A DNA stretch of 64,000 nucleotides from CSSed11-175R1 sp041685735 (GTDB taxonomy: Bacteria; Actinomycetota; Nitriliruptoria; Nitriliruptorales; Nitriliruptoraceae), in assembly GCA_041685735.1 (NCBI GenBank), contig JAWLFE010000003.1, positions 48,476 through 112,475 of the forward strand, read 5' to 3'. Below the pieces are notes generated by a model. The model ran no database searches. It had not been told where the DNA came from and was given only the letters and a program-made list of their open reading frames with translations. Below, in pieces: positions 1-7,969 of this stretch. Both the position numbers and the translations under genes were made by a program. Position 1 is the first letter of the stretch, and every line of letters begins with the position of its first letter.

Positions 1-839
1 TGACCCACCGCCGTCTGTGCCGGGATCCCCGTCAGTCGCTCGAGCGCCGGACTCCAGAGGCGGACGATCGCCTCATCATCGAGGAGCAGGATCCCGTCCG
101 AGGCACCGTGGACGACCTGTTCGAGTTGGTCGTGCTCCTCACGCAGGGTCGTGACCAGGGCCTCCGCGCGCAACGACGACCTCGCGGCGATCTGGATCGC
201 GAGCAGGGGTGCGAGGAGCAGGACGATGAGCACCGGCTGGGTGACCCACAGGTGGGCGGCCACGATCCCGACCGCGACGGTCCCGAACGTCGACGCAAGG
301 CTCAGCTGCAGCTGGTCGCGGAAGGATGTGCGCCCTTCCGGACCGGCGATCCGGGTGATCAGGCCGCGGAACGCCAGCGTGTTGACGATGGTGTACGCAA
401 CCATCCCTGCGACGACCGGGAGCAGCGCCCGCCTCCCAACGACCGGTCCGATCGCCGGGATGAGTCCGATGACGATGCTGCCCGCGGCCGCTGAGACGAC
501 GACCTGCGAGACGTTGAAGAGGATGTTCGAGGGTCCGGGGCGCTGTGGCAGGTGAGCCACGACCATCGCGATGGCTGCCCCGAGGACGATGTATGCGGGC
601 GCGACCAGGAGGAAGCCGGCGACGATGCCGGCTTCACCGAGTGTGAATGCTGCTCGGGTCCGACCGAAATCGACGGACACGATGACCAGTTCAGCCACCG
701 TGATGACCGCGATCATGCTCAGAGCGGTCCGGGTCTCGAACGCAGGTTCATCGAACATCACGACGACCACGCCGATCGCGCCAAGGGCGGCGATGGCAAG
801 CCACCCGAGGTAGGTCGCAGTGGATCGCTGCGTGGTCAC
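1..839 (-). CDS. Membrane PAS-containing sensor protein, 3' end cut by the window edge
   Basis: Reading leftwards from a GTG at 839 (GAGG-type ribosome site just upstream) gives an open frame that runs off the left edge. The first ~200 residues are a chain of hydrophobic segments (for example GAIGVVVVMF, AVITVAELVIV, IVIGLIPAIGPVV, VLIVLLLAPLLAI), i.e. a multi-helix membrane sensor module. A short linker with TLREEHDQLEQVV follows, then the start of a PAS domain (HGASDGILLLDDEA, then LWSPALERLTGIP). The output domain, probably a histidine kinase or a GGDEF-type domain, lies outside the window. The gene follows the small exported-peptide gene at 912-1040 on the same strand. Family assignment is by pattern; the output type is unknown. 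Confidence 0.75.
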   Translation of the reverse strand, partial: MTTQRSTATYLGWLAIAALGAIGVVVVMFDEPAFETRTALSMIAVITVAELVIVSVDFGRTRAAFTLGEAGIVAGFLLVAPAYIVLGAAIAMVVAHLPQRPGPSNILFNVSQVVVSAAAGSIVIGLIPAIGPVVGRRALLPVVAGMVAYTIVNTLAFRGLITRIAGPEGRTSFRDQLQLSLASTFGTVAVGIVAAHLWVTQPVLIVLLLAPLLAIQIAARSSLRAEALVTTLREEHDQLEQVVHGASDGILLLDDEAIVRLWSPALERLTGIPAQTAVG

Positions 840-911
840 CGGTCCTCGTCGTCGGTCCCGGCTGACTCTAGGGCCGCCCGCGACGAGGTGGTGGATGCGG
901 TCCTTCGCTGA

Positions 912-1040
912 TCAGCGGATCCAGATCCAACCGGCAACGAACGGCGACGAAGCCATGGCGGGAACGGCGGCAGCCAGCAGCGAGGTGCCGAGCGCGATCA
1001 GGGCGGCGATGCGGATCCGGGTGTTCGTGACGTGCGTCAT
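912..1040 (-). CDS. Small exported peptide (42 aa), upstream of a sensor gene
   Basis: The start is the ATG at 1040, because AAGGAG sits at ideal spacing upstream; a longer in-frame reading lacks this. The product has a basic N-terminus (TNTRIRIR-like), a hydrophobic core IAALIALGTSLLAAAV and a clear signal-peptidase site after PAMA, leaving a tail of about 12 residues, SSPFVAGWIWIR. No known domain is visible. It lies 72 nt upstream of, and on the same strand as, the membrane PAS sensor, so it is likely cotranscribed from the promoter at 1108-1135. A second tiny exported ORF with an AGW tail sits before another kinase at 6836-6934. A peptide signal or sensor partner is only a hypothesis; it may be a short secreted peptide of other function. 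Confidence 0.6.
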   Translation of the reverse strand: MTHVTNTRIRIAALIALGTSLLAAAVPAMASSPFVAGWIWIR

Positions 1041-1107
1041 GACGGCTCCTTCTTCGTGGGGGCAAGCCGGGGGGGATCGGGTCGATATGCCGACCGGCAC
1101 ATCACTC

Positions 1108-1135
1108 TTTGTATCGGCACGAGCGCAGAAAGTCA
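1108..1135 (-). promoter_or_regulatory. Candidate promoter for the small peptide and sensor gene
   Basis: On the minus strand TGACTT (1135-1130) and TACAAA (1113-1108) are separated by 16 nt, in a locally A+T-richer patch about 70 nt before the peptide start. Divergent pckA promoter lies on the other side. Confidence 0.35.
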
Positions 1136-1215
1136 TTAGCGCTGATCTGTGCCGAGCTCAGAGGCTCGCGGACACCCGACGTCGAGCCGCCGGGGACGTC
1201 TGGCCCTGGCGGGCT

Positions 1216-1244
1216 TTGGTTTGGTTCGTGACCCTGACTATCGT
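1216..1244 (+). promoter_or_regulatory. Candidate pckA promoter
   Basis: TTGGTT (1216-1221), a 17-nt spacer and TATCGT (1239-1244) precede pckA by about 65 nt. The match to -35/-10 consensus is moderate. Confidence 0.35.
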
Positions 1245-1309
1245 CGAGCGCGTTCGGCGATCCCGTCGAAGACCATGCGCCCACGAGATGGCGCGAAGGA
1301 GACCGTCCG

Positions 1310-2848
1310 GTGACCATCGAGCTGCCGTCCGCCAGGTCCGTCGCGATCAATCCGACCCAGGAGGAGCTCCGGGGATGGGTGCTGGAACTCATGCCGAACG
1401 TCGTCGAGACCGAGTTCGGCAACGTCAACTACAAGGCGCGCATCAAGTCGCGGCTCGCCGGCTCGACCTACTTCGTCTCCGACGAGCCGACGGGCAAGCC
1501 GACGATCTCCCGCGCGGAGGCCGACGAGTGGGCCGCGAAGCAGGATGCCTACATCGCGGATCAGGACATGGTGCTCATGCAGGGCTACATCGGCCCCGAC
1601 CCCGAGTTCCGGACCGCGTCGCAGCTGTACATCGAGCGGTCGAACTCGAACATCCCGGCCATGCAGGATCAGCTGTTCTTCGACCGTGACGAGGACTTCA
1701 CCCCGGAGTTCACGGTCATCTACACCCCCCATCTGTCCGCACCGGGTAAGCCCGACGACTGCCTGATCACGGTCGACCTCGACAACTGGGTCACGCGGGT
1801 GTTCGGCTCGGACTACTTCGGCGAGTCGAAGATGGGCGGCCTGCGGATGTGGAACAAGCTCGTCTACGACCGTGATGGCCTCGCGATGCACTCGGGGGCC
1901 AAGACCTTCCCGGCGGATCAGACCGCCAGCGGCGAGGAGGAACTGGCGCTCATCATCGGTCTGTCCGGAACGGGCAAGACCACGACCACGTTCCGCAACG
2001 TCAAGGGATCGCTGCCCGTCCAGGACGACTTCATCGGCCTCATGCCGGGTGGCAAGGTCTACACGACCGAGAACGGCTGCTTCGCCAAGACCTTCGGCCT
2101 CGACCCCGACGACGAACCCACCATCTACCAGGGTGCCACCCAGCCCGACGCGTGGCTCGAATCGGTATCGGTCTCCGATGACGGCAAGGTCGACTTCTTC
2201 GACACCAACTACACGGCCAACGGGCGCTGCACCTTCGGGTTGGAGGGCATCCGTCACCGCGACCCCCGTGACCTGCCGATCGCGCGCTACCTGTTCATCC
2301 TGAACCGCAACGAGACCATCATCCCGGCCGTCGCCAAGCTCAAGCCCGAGCAGGCCGCCTACTACTTCATGCTCGGTGAGACCAAGGGGACCTCGGCCGG
2401 TGGGGCGGCCGAAGCGGGCAAGAGCCTGCGCGTCCCCGGGACCAACCCGTTCTGGTTCGAAGAGGACTCCTCACAGGGCAACCGCCTGCTGGAACTGCTC
2501 GACCGGTCCGGGCTGGAGGTCTACCTGCTGAGCACCGGCCGGGTCGGTGGGTCGGCCGACGACGAGCGATCGAAGAAGGTCAAGATCCCGCACTCCGCCG
2601 CGGTCCAGCACGGCATCGTCGACGGCACGATCCAGTGGGAGGAGGATCCGGACTTCGGCTACTTCGTCGCCCGGTCGATCCCCGGGTTCGATGACGAGGA
2701 ACTCCTGCAGCCGCGCAAGCTCTACGAGCGGCAGGGCCGCAGTGACGAATACGAGGCGGCGGTCGCGACACTCAAGGCCGACCGCGCGGAGTACCTCGCG
2801 AGGTTCACCGGGCTCGACGAGCGGATCGTCGGCGGCGCCGGCGTCTGA
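1310..2848 (+). CDS. pckA: Phosphoenolpyruvate carboxykinase (ATP-type), divergent
   Basis: This 512-residue protein should decarboxylate and phosphorylate oxaloacetate to phosphoenolpyruvate, the entry step of gluconeogenesis in the cytoplasm. It has the ATP-type PEPCK P-loop GLSGTGKTTT (residues ~217-226), the upstream block GSDYFGESKMGG (family form GTDYAGEMKKG) and AMHSGAK (family SMHCSAN), and the acidic kinase-2-like VQDDF. The usual FLTADAFGVLPP block is changed to FILNRNETIIPA, and the region after it also diverges, so it belongs to an unusual branch. GTG start at 1310 is supported by GAAGGAG 8 nt upstream. Most actinobacteria are known for the GTP-type enzyme, so the ATP-type here is noteworthy. 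It is monocistronic, followed 48 nt later by a regulator gene. Confidence 0.85.
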   Translation: MTIELPSARSVAINPTQEELRGWVLELMPNVVETEFGNVNYKARIKSRLAGSTYFVSDEPTGKPTISRAEADEWAAKQDAYIADQDMVLMQGYIGPDPEFRTASQLYIERSNSNIPAMQDQLFFDRDEDFTPEFTVIYTPHLSAPGKPDDCLITVDLDNWVTRVFGSDYFGESKMGGLRMWNKLVYDRDGLAMHSGAKTFPADQTASGEEELALIIGLSGTGKTTTTFRNVKGSLPVQDDFIGLMPGGKVYTTENGCFAKTFGLDPDDEPTIYQGATQPDAWLESVSVSDDGKVDFFDTNYTANGRCTFGLEGIRHRDPRDLPIARYLFILNRNETIIPAVAKLKPEQAAYYFMLGETKGTSAGGAAEAGKSLRVPGTNPFWFEEDSSQGNRLLELLDRSGLEVYLLSTGRVGGSADDERSKKVKIPHSAAVQHGIVDGTIQWEEDPDFGYFVARSIPGFDDEELLQPRKLYERQGRSDEYEAAVATLKADRAEYLARFTGLDERIVGGAGV

Positions 2849-2896
2849 GACCCCGGGACGCGTTAGCCTGCCTCCGTCGGGGAAGGCAGGTGGTCG

Positions 2897-5800
2897 GTGC
2901 AACCGCTGGAGGTCGTGCTGTTCGGCGGCTTCGCGCTGCGCCGGGGCAGCGACACGGTCCCGCCGATCCCGTCACGGGTGGGCCGGTCCCTGTTCGCCTA
3001 CCTCGTGGTCAACCGTGGGGTGCCGCAGACGCGTGAACGACTGGTTGCGGAGCTCTGGCCGGAGCTCTCGGAGGTCCGTGGTCGTCGTCGCCTGAGCCAC
3101 ACGCTCTGGCAACTCCAGGATGCGCTCGGCGAGCTGCCGGGCGGCTCGTCCTACCTCGAGGTCCAGGCCGACACCCTGGCGTTCAGCCCGTCGGCGGCGT
3201 TGCGGGTCGACGTCGACGAGTTCGAGACGGGCCTCGAACAGCTGCGCCACCTCCGCGATGACCGGGCGATGCGCGCCCGCGACCTGGGGCGCCTGGAGGA
3301 GGTGGTCGACCTCTACCGGGGCGACTTCCTCGATGGCCACTACGAACCGTGGGTGCGCAGCGAGCAGGAGCGCCTCGGCCAGCGCTACCTCGAGGCACTC
3401 GGCCTGCTGGTCGGCGTGACCAAACGGTTCGGCGCGTACGACGATGCCTTGGTGTACGCGCGCCGACTGACCAACCAGGCGCCGCTCCGCGAGGATGCAC
3501 ATCGTGAGGTGATGCGGCTGTCGATGCTGCTCGGGCGCCCGGCCGAGGCGCTCCGGCAGTACGAGCGGTGCGTCGAGGTGCTGGCCGACGAGCTCGGTAC
3601 CGCGCCGGCGGTCGAGACCACCGGACTGTACGAGCGCGTGCTGCGGCAACAACGGATCGGACCTGACGCCCCGCTGGAGGCCGTCCACCCGGGCCCGTTC
3701 CCGGATCGTCCGCCGCTCGTCGGCCGTGACCGTGAGCGCCAGGCCGCGATCGCGGTCCTGGAATCCGGCCTGGGTGGACGGGGTGGGGCGGTCCTGGTCG
3801 AGGGCGATCCGGGGGTCGGCAAGACCCGGTTGCTGGAGGAGATCGTCGAGGACGGCGGGTGGCGCGGGTTCGCCGTACTGTCGACGTCCTGCACCGCCGC
3901 GGAGGTCGGCGGTGCGTTCAGCGTGGTCCAGGGGCTGCTCGCCGGCTGGCTGACGGCATTGCGGGTCGAACACCTGCGCCATCGCGTCGAGCCGGTCTGG
4001 TTGGAACAGGTCGCGAAGCTGGTGCCGGCGTTGCGGCGGGTCGTGCCGGCCGCGCCCGACACCCCACCGGACCTCGACCGGGCCGAGGGTGCACAGCGCA
4101 TGCGGGACGCGTTCGTGCGGGTGCTCGTCGCCCTCGCGGAGGTCGACCCGACGTTGGTCGTGGTCGACGACATCCAGTGGTCGGACGACGAGAGCCTGGA
4201 CGTCCTGGCGGCCCTGGCGTCCGAGCTCGCGACCCATCGACTCGCGCTCGTCGTCGGCTACCGCGCCGACGAGGCCCGGTCCCGGGAGGGCGTCTGGGAG
4301 GCGGTGCAGCGGATCGACCGTGTCGCGCGCCCGACCCGGTTGCTCCTCGGGCCGATGGACGCGTTCTCGCTGGGTGAGCTGGTCCGGTCGGTGGCGCGTG
4401 GGCACCAGGTCGATCCCTCCGCGATCTCCCGGTTGCAGCGTGAAACCGGGGGCAACCCCCTGTTCGTCGTGGAGACCCTGCGTGAGCTGGCGCACGCGGA
4501 CGACCTCGTGGCGTTGGGCTCGGACGATCCGACGCGGTTGCCGGTCCCGGGCAGCATCCGCGATCTGATCCTCACACGCCTGGATCGGCTCCCGGCGGAG
4601 GGTCGGTCGGTGCTGGAGGTCGCGGCCGTGGCCGGGGATCGCTCGGACCTCGACATGCTGGCGGCCGCGATCGAACTGCCGCGGTCGGCCGTGGTGGGTG
4701 CGGTCGACCTGCTGGTCCGGCGCAGCCTGCTCCGGGAGCTCGACGACGGCTTCGGCCTGCACCACGATCAGGTCCGGCGGGTCGCCCTGGATGCCATCGA
4801 TCCGCAGGCCCTGCGGGTGCTGCATCGTCGGGTCGGCCACGCCCTCGAGGTGCAGGCTCCGGACGATGTCGAGCGGCTCGCACACCACTTCGACGCCGGG
4901 GGCGAGACCCGTCGGGCGGTCCACTACCTGTGGGCCTCCGCGCGGCGCGCCGTGTCCCTGCACGCCTACGCCACCGCCGATGCCTTCTACCGCCGCGCGT
5001 CCGATCGCCAGGCCGGGGCCCCGGCGTCGCTGACGGCGCGGTTCGAACTGCTCGCCGAACACGAGGACGTGCTGGACGTCCTGGGGGAGCGGGAGCGCCA
5101 GCGACAGGTCGTCGACGAGCTCGCGACCCTGGCCGGCGATGACGCCCGCAACAACATCGAGGTGACCCGCCGGCGGGCGCTGCTGGATGCGGAGCTCGGC
5201 GGGTTGTCGACCGCGGTCGACCTGGCGGACCGGGCGGTCGCAGCCGCCGAGGACCTCGGTGATCCGGCCGTGCTCCGCCTCTGCCTGCAGGCCGCGGCCA
5301 GTGTGCGGTCCTGGATGGGGCGGCGTGATGAGGCGGTGCCACTGCTCGAACGCGCCATCGTCGCCGCAGGGAGCTCGATCGCCGCAGCGGCGTCGCGCAC
5401 GACGTTGGCGTCGATCCTCCGTGAGCTGCACCGGTACGACGACGCCGTGGCGCACCTGACCGCCGCCCGGGCCGTGGCCGAGGATGCGGGGGAGCTGCGT
5501 GAACAGGCCCGCGCGCTGGGGGTGCTCGGGTCGATCCGTATGGAGACGGGGGATGGTCTCCAGGCGGTCGAGCTGTACCGCGCGAGCCTGGAGCTCTGCG
5601 AGCGGATCGGCTTCCGCCGGGGTGCCGCGCTCAACCTCGTGAACCTCGCGAACGTACTCTACGTGCACAACGACATGGCGGGCTCCCTCGATGCGCATGA
5701 CCGGGCCGGACGGATCTTCCGCTCGTTGGACGACCCCCGCGGTGTGGCGCTCGTCGGGCTGAATCGCGGCTCGGTTCGGCACGCGCTGCTCGGCGCCGAC

Positions 5801-6712
5801 GACGACGCCGAGCGTGACGTCACCGCCGCGTTGGCCTACTTCGAGCAGGTCGGAGACGCGCTGCTGGAGGGTTCGTGTCGCGACACCCTCGCGTCGCTGG
5901 CGATCCGGCGGGGCGAGCTGGACACGGCGTCACGGCACGTCGACCGCGGCCTGCGGGTCGCCGGTCAGGGTGCGGCCAGGGCCGAGGTACAGCTCCTGCA
6001 GCGCCGGGCCGAGCTGCACCTGCTGCAGGGACGGGCGGTCGCAGCGCGGCAGGACCTGGAGTCGGCCAGGCAGGTGGCCGCGACGCATCGGCTGGAGGAA
6101 CTCCTGCCGGGGGTCCTGGCGTGGCTCGGTCGCGCATGGCTGCACCTCGACGACGCGGACGCCGCCCTGGAGCTGACCACGGCCGCGGTCGGGCTCCTGG
6201 GCATCGGGGTCGATCGCGAGTTGGACATCCGGCTGGCCCACCACGACACCCTGCAGGCGGCAGGCCACCCGACGGCCGCGGAGGAAGCTGCGCACGAGGG
6301 CGCGGTCATCGCCCGTGAGATGCTCGGTTCGCTGGACCCCGCGATGCGGGAGCGGGCAGCCGCCCAGGATCCGCAGGCACGACTCCTGGCGATCGGCGCG
6401 ATCGCTGCCCCGCGGACCCTCACGATCACTGTGGCTTCCCGCGTGACGCCGCTGGGCCGTGCCGTGCGGCCCGACGACCTCGTCGAGGTCGGACTGCAGC
6501 TCCCCCGGAGCGGCGGTCCCGCGGACCCGATCGAGCGGCGGCGCTGGCTGTTGGCGGAGGTGGTCCACCAGATCGTCGAGCAGGAGGGTGCCCCCACCGT
6601 GGCCGATCTCGCGGGGATCCTGGAGGTCAGTGGGGCCACGGTGCGTCGTGATCTGGCGGCGCTGCGCGGGGCCGGCCAGACGCTGCCGACGCGGGGTGCC
6701 AGCACGGGATGA
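2897..6712 (+). CDS. Giant BTAD / AAA / TPR transcriptional regulator
   Basis: This 1271-residue protein combines an OmpR-like winged helix (residues ~1-95, VVLFGGFALRR...), a bacterial transcriptional activator domain (~100-250), an AAA ATPase module with Walker A GDPGVGKT (~303-310) and Walker B-like LVVVDDIQWSDD, a long helical TPR-rich region (~650-1150), and at the extreme C-terminus a DeoR-like helix-turn-helix (TVADLAGILEVSGATVRRDL). It belongs to the SARP/LAL-type signal-integrating regulators, which use ATP and a helical repeat sensor to activate promoters. A second DNA-binding domain at the C-terminus is unusual. The GTG start follows GGAAGG-type sites. The next gene is the small exported peptide at 6836; the TPR array could in principle bind a peptide, but this is not shown. 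Confidence 0.85.
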   Translation: MQPLEVVLFGGFALRRGSDTVPPIPSRVGRSLFAYLVVNRGVPQTRERLVAELWPELSEVRGRRRLSHTLWQLQDALGELPGGSSYLEVQADTLAFSPSAALRVDVDEFETGLEQLRHLRDDRAMRARDLGRLEEVVDLYRGDFLDGHYEPWVRSEQERLGQRYLEALGLLVGVTKRFGAYDDALVYARRLTNQAPLREDAHREVMRLSMLLGRPAEALRQYERCVEVLADELGTAPAVETTGLYERVLRQQRIGPDAPLEAVHPGPFPDRPPLVGRDRERQAAIAVLESGLGGRGGAVLVEGDPGVGKTRLLEEIVEDGGWRGFAVLSTSCTAAEVGGAFSVVQGLLAGWLTALRVEHLRHRVEPVWLEQVAKLVPALRRVVPAAPDTPPDLDRAEGAQRMRDAFVRVLVALAEVDPTLVVVDDIQWSDDESLDVLAALASELATHRLALVVGYRADEARSREGVWEAVQRIDRVARPTRLLLGPMDAFSLGELVRSVARGHQVDPSAISRLQRETGGNPLFVVETLRELAHADDLVALGSDDPTRLPVPGSIRDLILTRLDRLPAEGRSVLEVAAVAGDRSDLDMLAAAIELPRSAVVGAVDLLVRRSLLRELDDGFGLHHDQVRRVALDAIDPQALRVLHRRVGHALEVQAPDDVERLAHHFDAGGETRRAVHYLWASARRAVSLHAYATADAFYRRASDRQAGAPASLTARFELLAEHEDVLDVLGERERQRQVVDELATLAGDDARNNIEVTRRRALLDAELGGLSTAVDLADRAVAAAEDLGDPAVLRLCLQAAASVRSWMGRRDEAVPLLERAIVAAGSSIAAAASRTTLASILRELHRYDDAVAHLTAARAVAEDAGELREQARALGVLGSIRMETGDGLQAVELYRASLELCERIGFRRGAALNLVNLANVLYVHNDMAGSLDAHDRAGRIFRSLDDPRGVALVGLNRGSVRHALLGADDDAERDVTAALAYFEQVGDALLEGSCRDTLASLAIRRGELDTASRHVDRGLRVAGQGAARAEVQLLQRRAELHLLQGRAVAARQDLESARQVAATHRLEELLPGVLAWLGRAWLHLDDADAALELTTAAVGLLGIGVDRELDIRLAHHDTLQAAGHPTAAEEAAHEGAVIAREMLGSLDPAMRERAAAQDPQARLLAIGAIAAPRTLTITVASRVTPLGRAVRPDDLVEVGLQLPRSGGPADPIERRRWLLAEVVHQIVEQEGAPTVADLAGILEVSGATVRRDLAALRGAGQTLPTRGASTG

Positions 6713-6784
6713 GCGCAAGGTTCGGCTGATCGGACCGGCGACCGAGAGAGTCGGGAGACACCGGTCGGGTTGGGTGCAGAAGGT

Positions 6785-6804
6785 TCGTACGGGTCGCCGT
6801 ACGA
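6785..6804. promoter_or_regulatory. 8-bp perfect inverted repeat before the second small peptide
   Basis: TCGTACGG, a GTCG loop and CCGTACGA form a perfect hairpin or two-fold operator in the 123-nt gap between the BTAD regulator and the exported-peptide ORF. It could be an operator or a weak terminator of the regulator; there is no T-run. Confidence 0.45.
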
Positions 6805-6835
6805 GCCCGTCGCCCCCCGACCCGAAGGATCTCCC

Positions 6836-6934
6836 GTGAAGCGTCGCCTGACCGCCCTGGCCCTCATGACCTCCCTCTTCATGTTGGCCGCGCACCCGGT
6901 TCTCGCCGGAACCGCGAACGCCGGCTGGTCGTAG
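6836..6934 (+). CDS. Small exported peptide (32 aa), upstream of a histidine kinase
   Basis: GTG start with AAGGA six bases upstream. The product has a basic start (KRR), a hydrophobic core LTALALMTSLFMLAAHPV and a signal-peptidase motif VLA or ANA, leaving only a few residues (GTANAGWS or GWS). Third codon positions are almost all G or C, like real genes here. The next gene on the same strand, 155 nt away, is a histidine kinase. This repeats the arrangement at 912-1040. Alternative: it is the N-terminus of a longer secreted protein broken after the TGG TCG codons, since another frame stays open to 7062. I favour an intact short ORF because the start context is good, but only moderately. Confidence 0.45.
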   Translation: MKRRLTALALMTSLFMLAAHPVLAGTANAGWS

Positions 6935-7089
6935 GCCAGCACCCGCAGGTCGAGCCTGCCGTCGACCTGCTCCCACCCGTCCAGACCCAGCGGATGCGTC
7001 AGCGCCGGCGTGGCGGGGACGATCCGAGCAACGGGGGGACCGTCCGCGCCCGACCCCGGTGAGCCAGATCCGGTGACCTGGAGTGCCAG

Positions 7090-7935
7090 ATGTCGATGCC
7101 CTCGGGATCGAGCCGTCGTGGATGGCTCGGCATCGTCCGTCGTGCGCTGCCATCACGACGCCCGACGGCTCGGGAGCTCCAGCCGGAGGGTGGTCGCTCC
7201 GGCCCACCGGGTGACGACGCCGATGTGGCCGAGCGGGAGCGCGCCCTCGTGGCGCAGCGCGCGGCCCTGGTGCAGATCATCTCGCACGAGCTGCGTACGC
7301 CGCTGACGGTGCTGCGGGGCAGCGTGGAGACGCTGATCGAACGCGACACGTTGGCTGATCCGGGCAGTCGCGAGCTCGTGCTCGCCATGGAGCGCGCGGT
7401 GCTGCGCCTGCAGGACCTCGTCGAGGTCTCCCTGGCCGCCGCCGACGAGCTGGACGACGGCCTCGACTGCCGCCAGGACGTCGACGTCGCCGCCCTCGTG
7501 GAACACGCGGTCGGCTCACTCGGTCCGAGGTTGCGCCGGCGCCTGCAGATCGACATCCCCGCGGGCGCGTCGGTGGTCACGGTCGAACCGCAGCTGTGGC
7601 TGACGCTGCGCTGCCTGCTCGACAACGCCGACAAGTTCTCGCCGGAGGACGGGGTCGTGCGCGTGCGCTTCCTGGAGACGGATCAGGCGGTGATCATCAG
7701 CGTCGAGGATGATGGCCCCGGACTGCCCGATGGCTTCGGTGAGGAGGCCTTCGAGCCGTTCGTGCAGGCCGACGCGACCGAGCGGCGCAGCCACCCCGGG
7801 CTCGGGATGGGGTTGTACACGGCCCGGCGGCTCGCCCGGCGGCTCGGCGGTGATGTGGTGCTCCAGAGCCGGGATGCGGGACACGGCAGCCTCGCGCAGG
7901 TGCGCCTGCCCCGCGACGCGCAGCCCGCGGCCTGA
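7090..7935 (+). CDS. Soluble sensor histidine kinase
   Basis: This 281-residue kinase has no membrane helix and no recognisable sensor domain. After a ~55-residue basic N-terminus comes the phosphoacceptor box IISHELRTPLT (His66), then a full catalytic domain: N-box LLDNADKFSPEDG, G1 EDDGPGLPDG, and G2 GLGMGLYTARRLA. Autophosphorylation of His66 and transfer to an unlinked response regulator are expected; none lies next to it. The ATG at 7090 has CTGGAG seven bases upstream and the frame is closed by a stop at 7060-7062. It lies downstream of the small exported-peptide ORF and converges on the Ser/Thr kinase gene. Confidence 0.85.
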   Translation: MSMPSGSSRRGWLGIVRRALPSRRPTARELQPEGGRSGPPGDDADVAERERALVAQRAALVQIISHELRTPLTVLRGSVETLIERDTLADPGSRELVLAMERAVLRLQDLVEVSLAAADELDDGLDCRQDVDVAALVEHAVGSLGPRLRRRLQIDIPAGASVVTVEPQLWLTLRCLLDNADKFSPEDGVVRVRFLETDQAVIISVEDDGPGLPDGFGEEAFEPFVQADATERRSHPGLGMGLYTARRLARRLGGDVVLQSRDAGHGSLAQVRLPRDAQPAA

Positions 7936-7969
7936 TCGGCCGATCGCCGTGAGGGTCCGTTGCCGGCGG

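Noticed and set aside
2972..5782. Very long leftward open frame (936 codons) opposite the BTAD regulator
   Set aside because: High G+C leaves antisense frames open; the predicted protein is low-complexity Arg/Gln/Val-rich, has no motif, and the sense frame has full domain content.
6836..7062. A longer secreted protein formed by frameshift from the peptide ORF into the following open frame
   Set aside because: Cannot be excluded, but the second frame lacks motifs and openness is expected at this G+C; kept only as an alternative.
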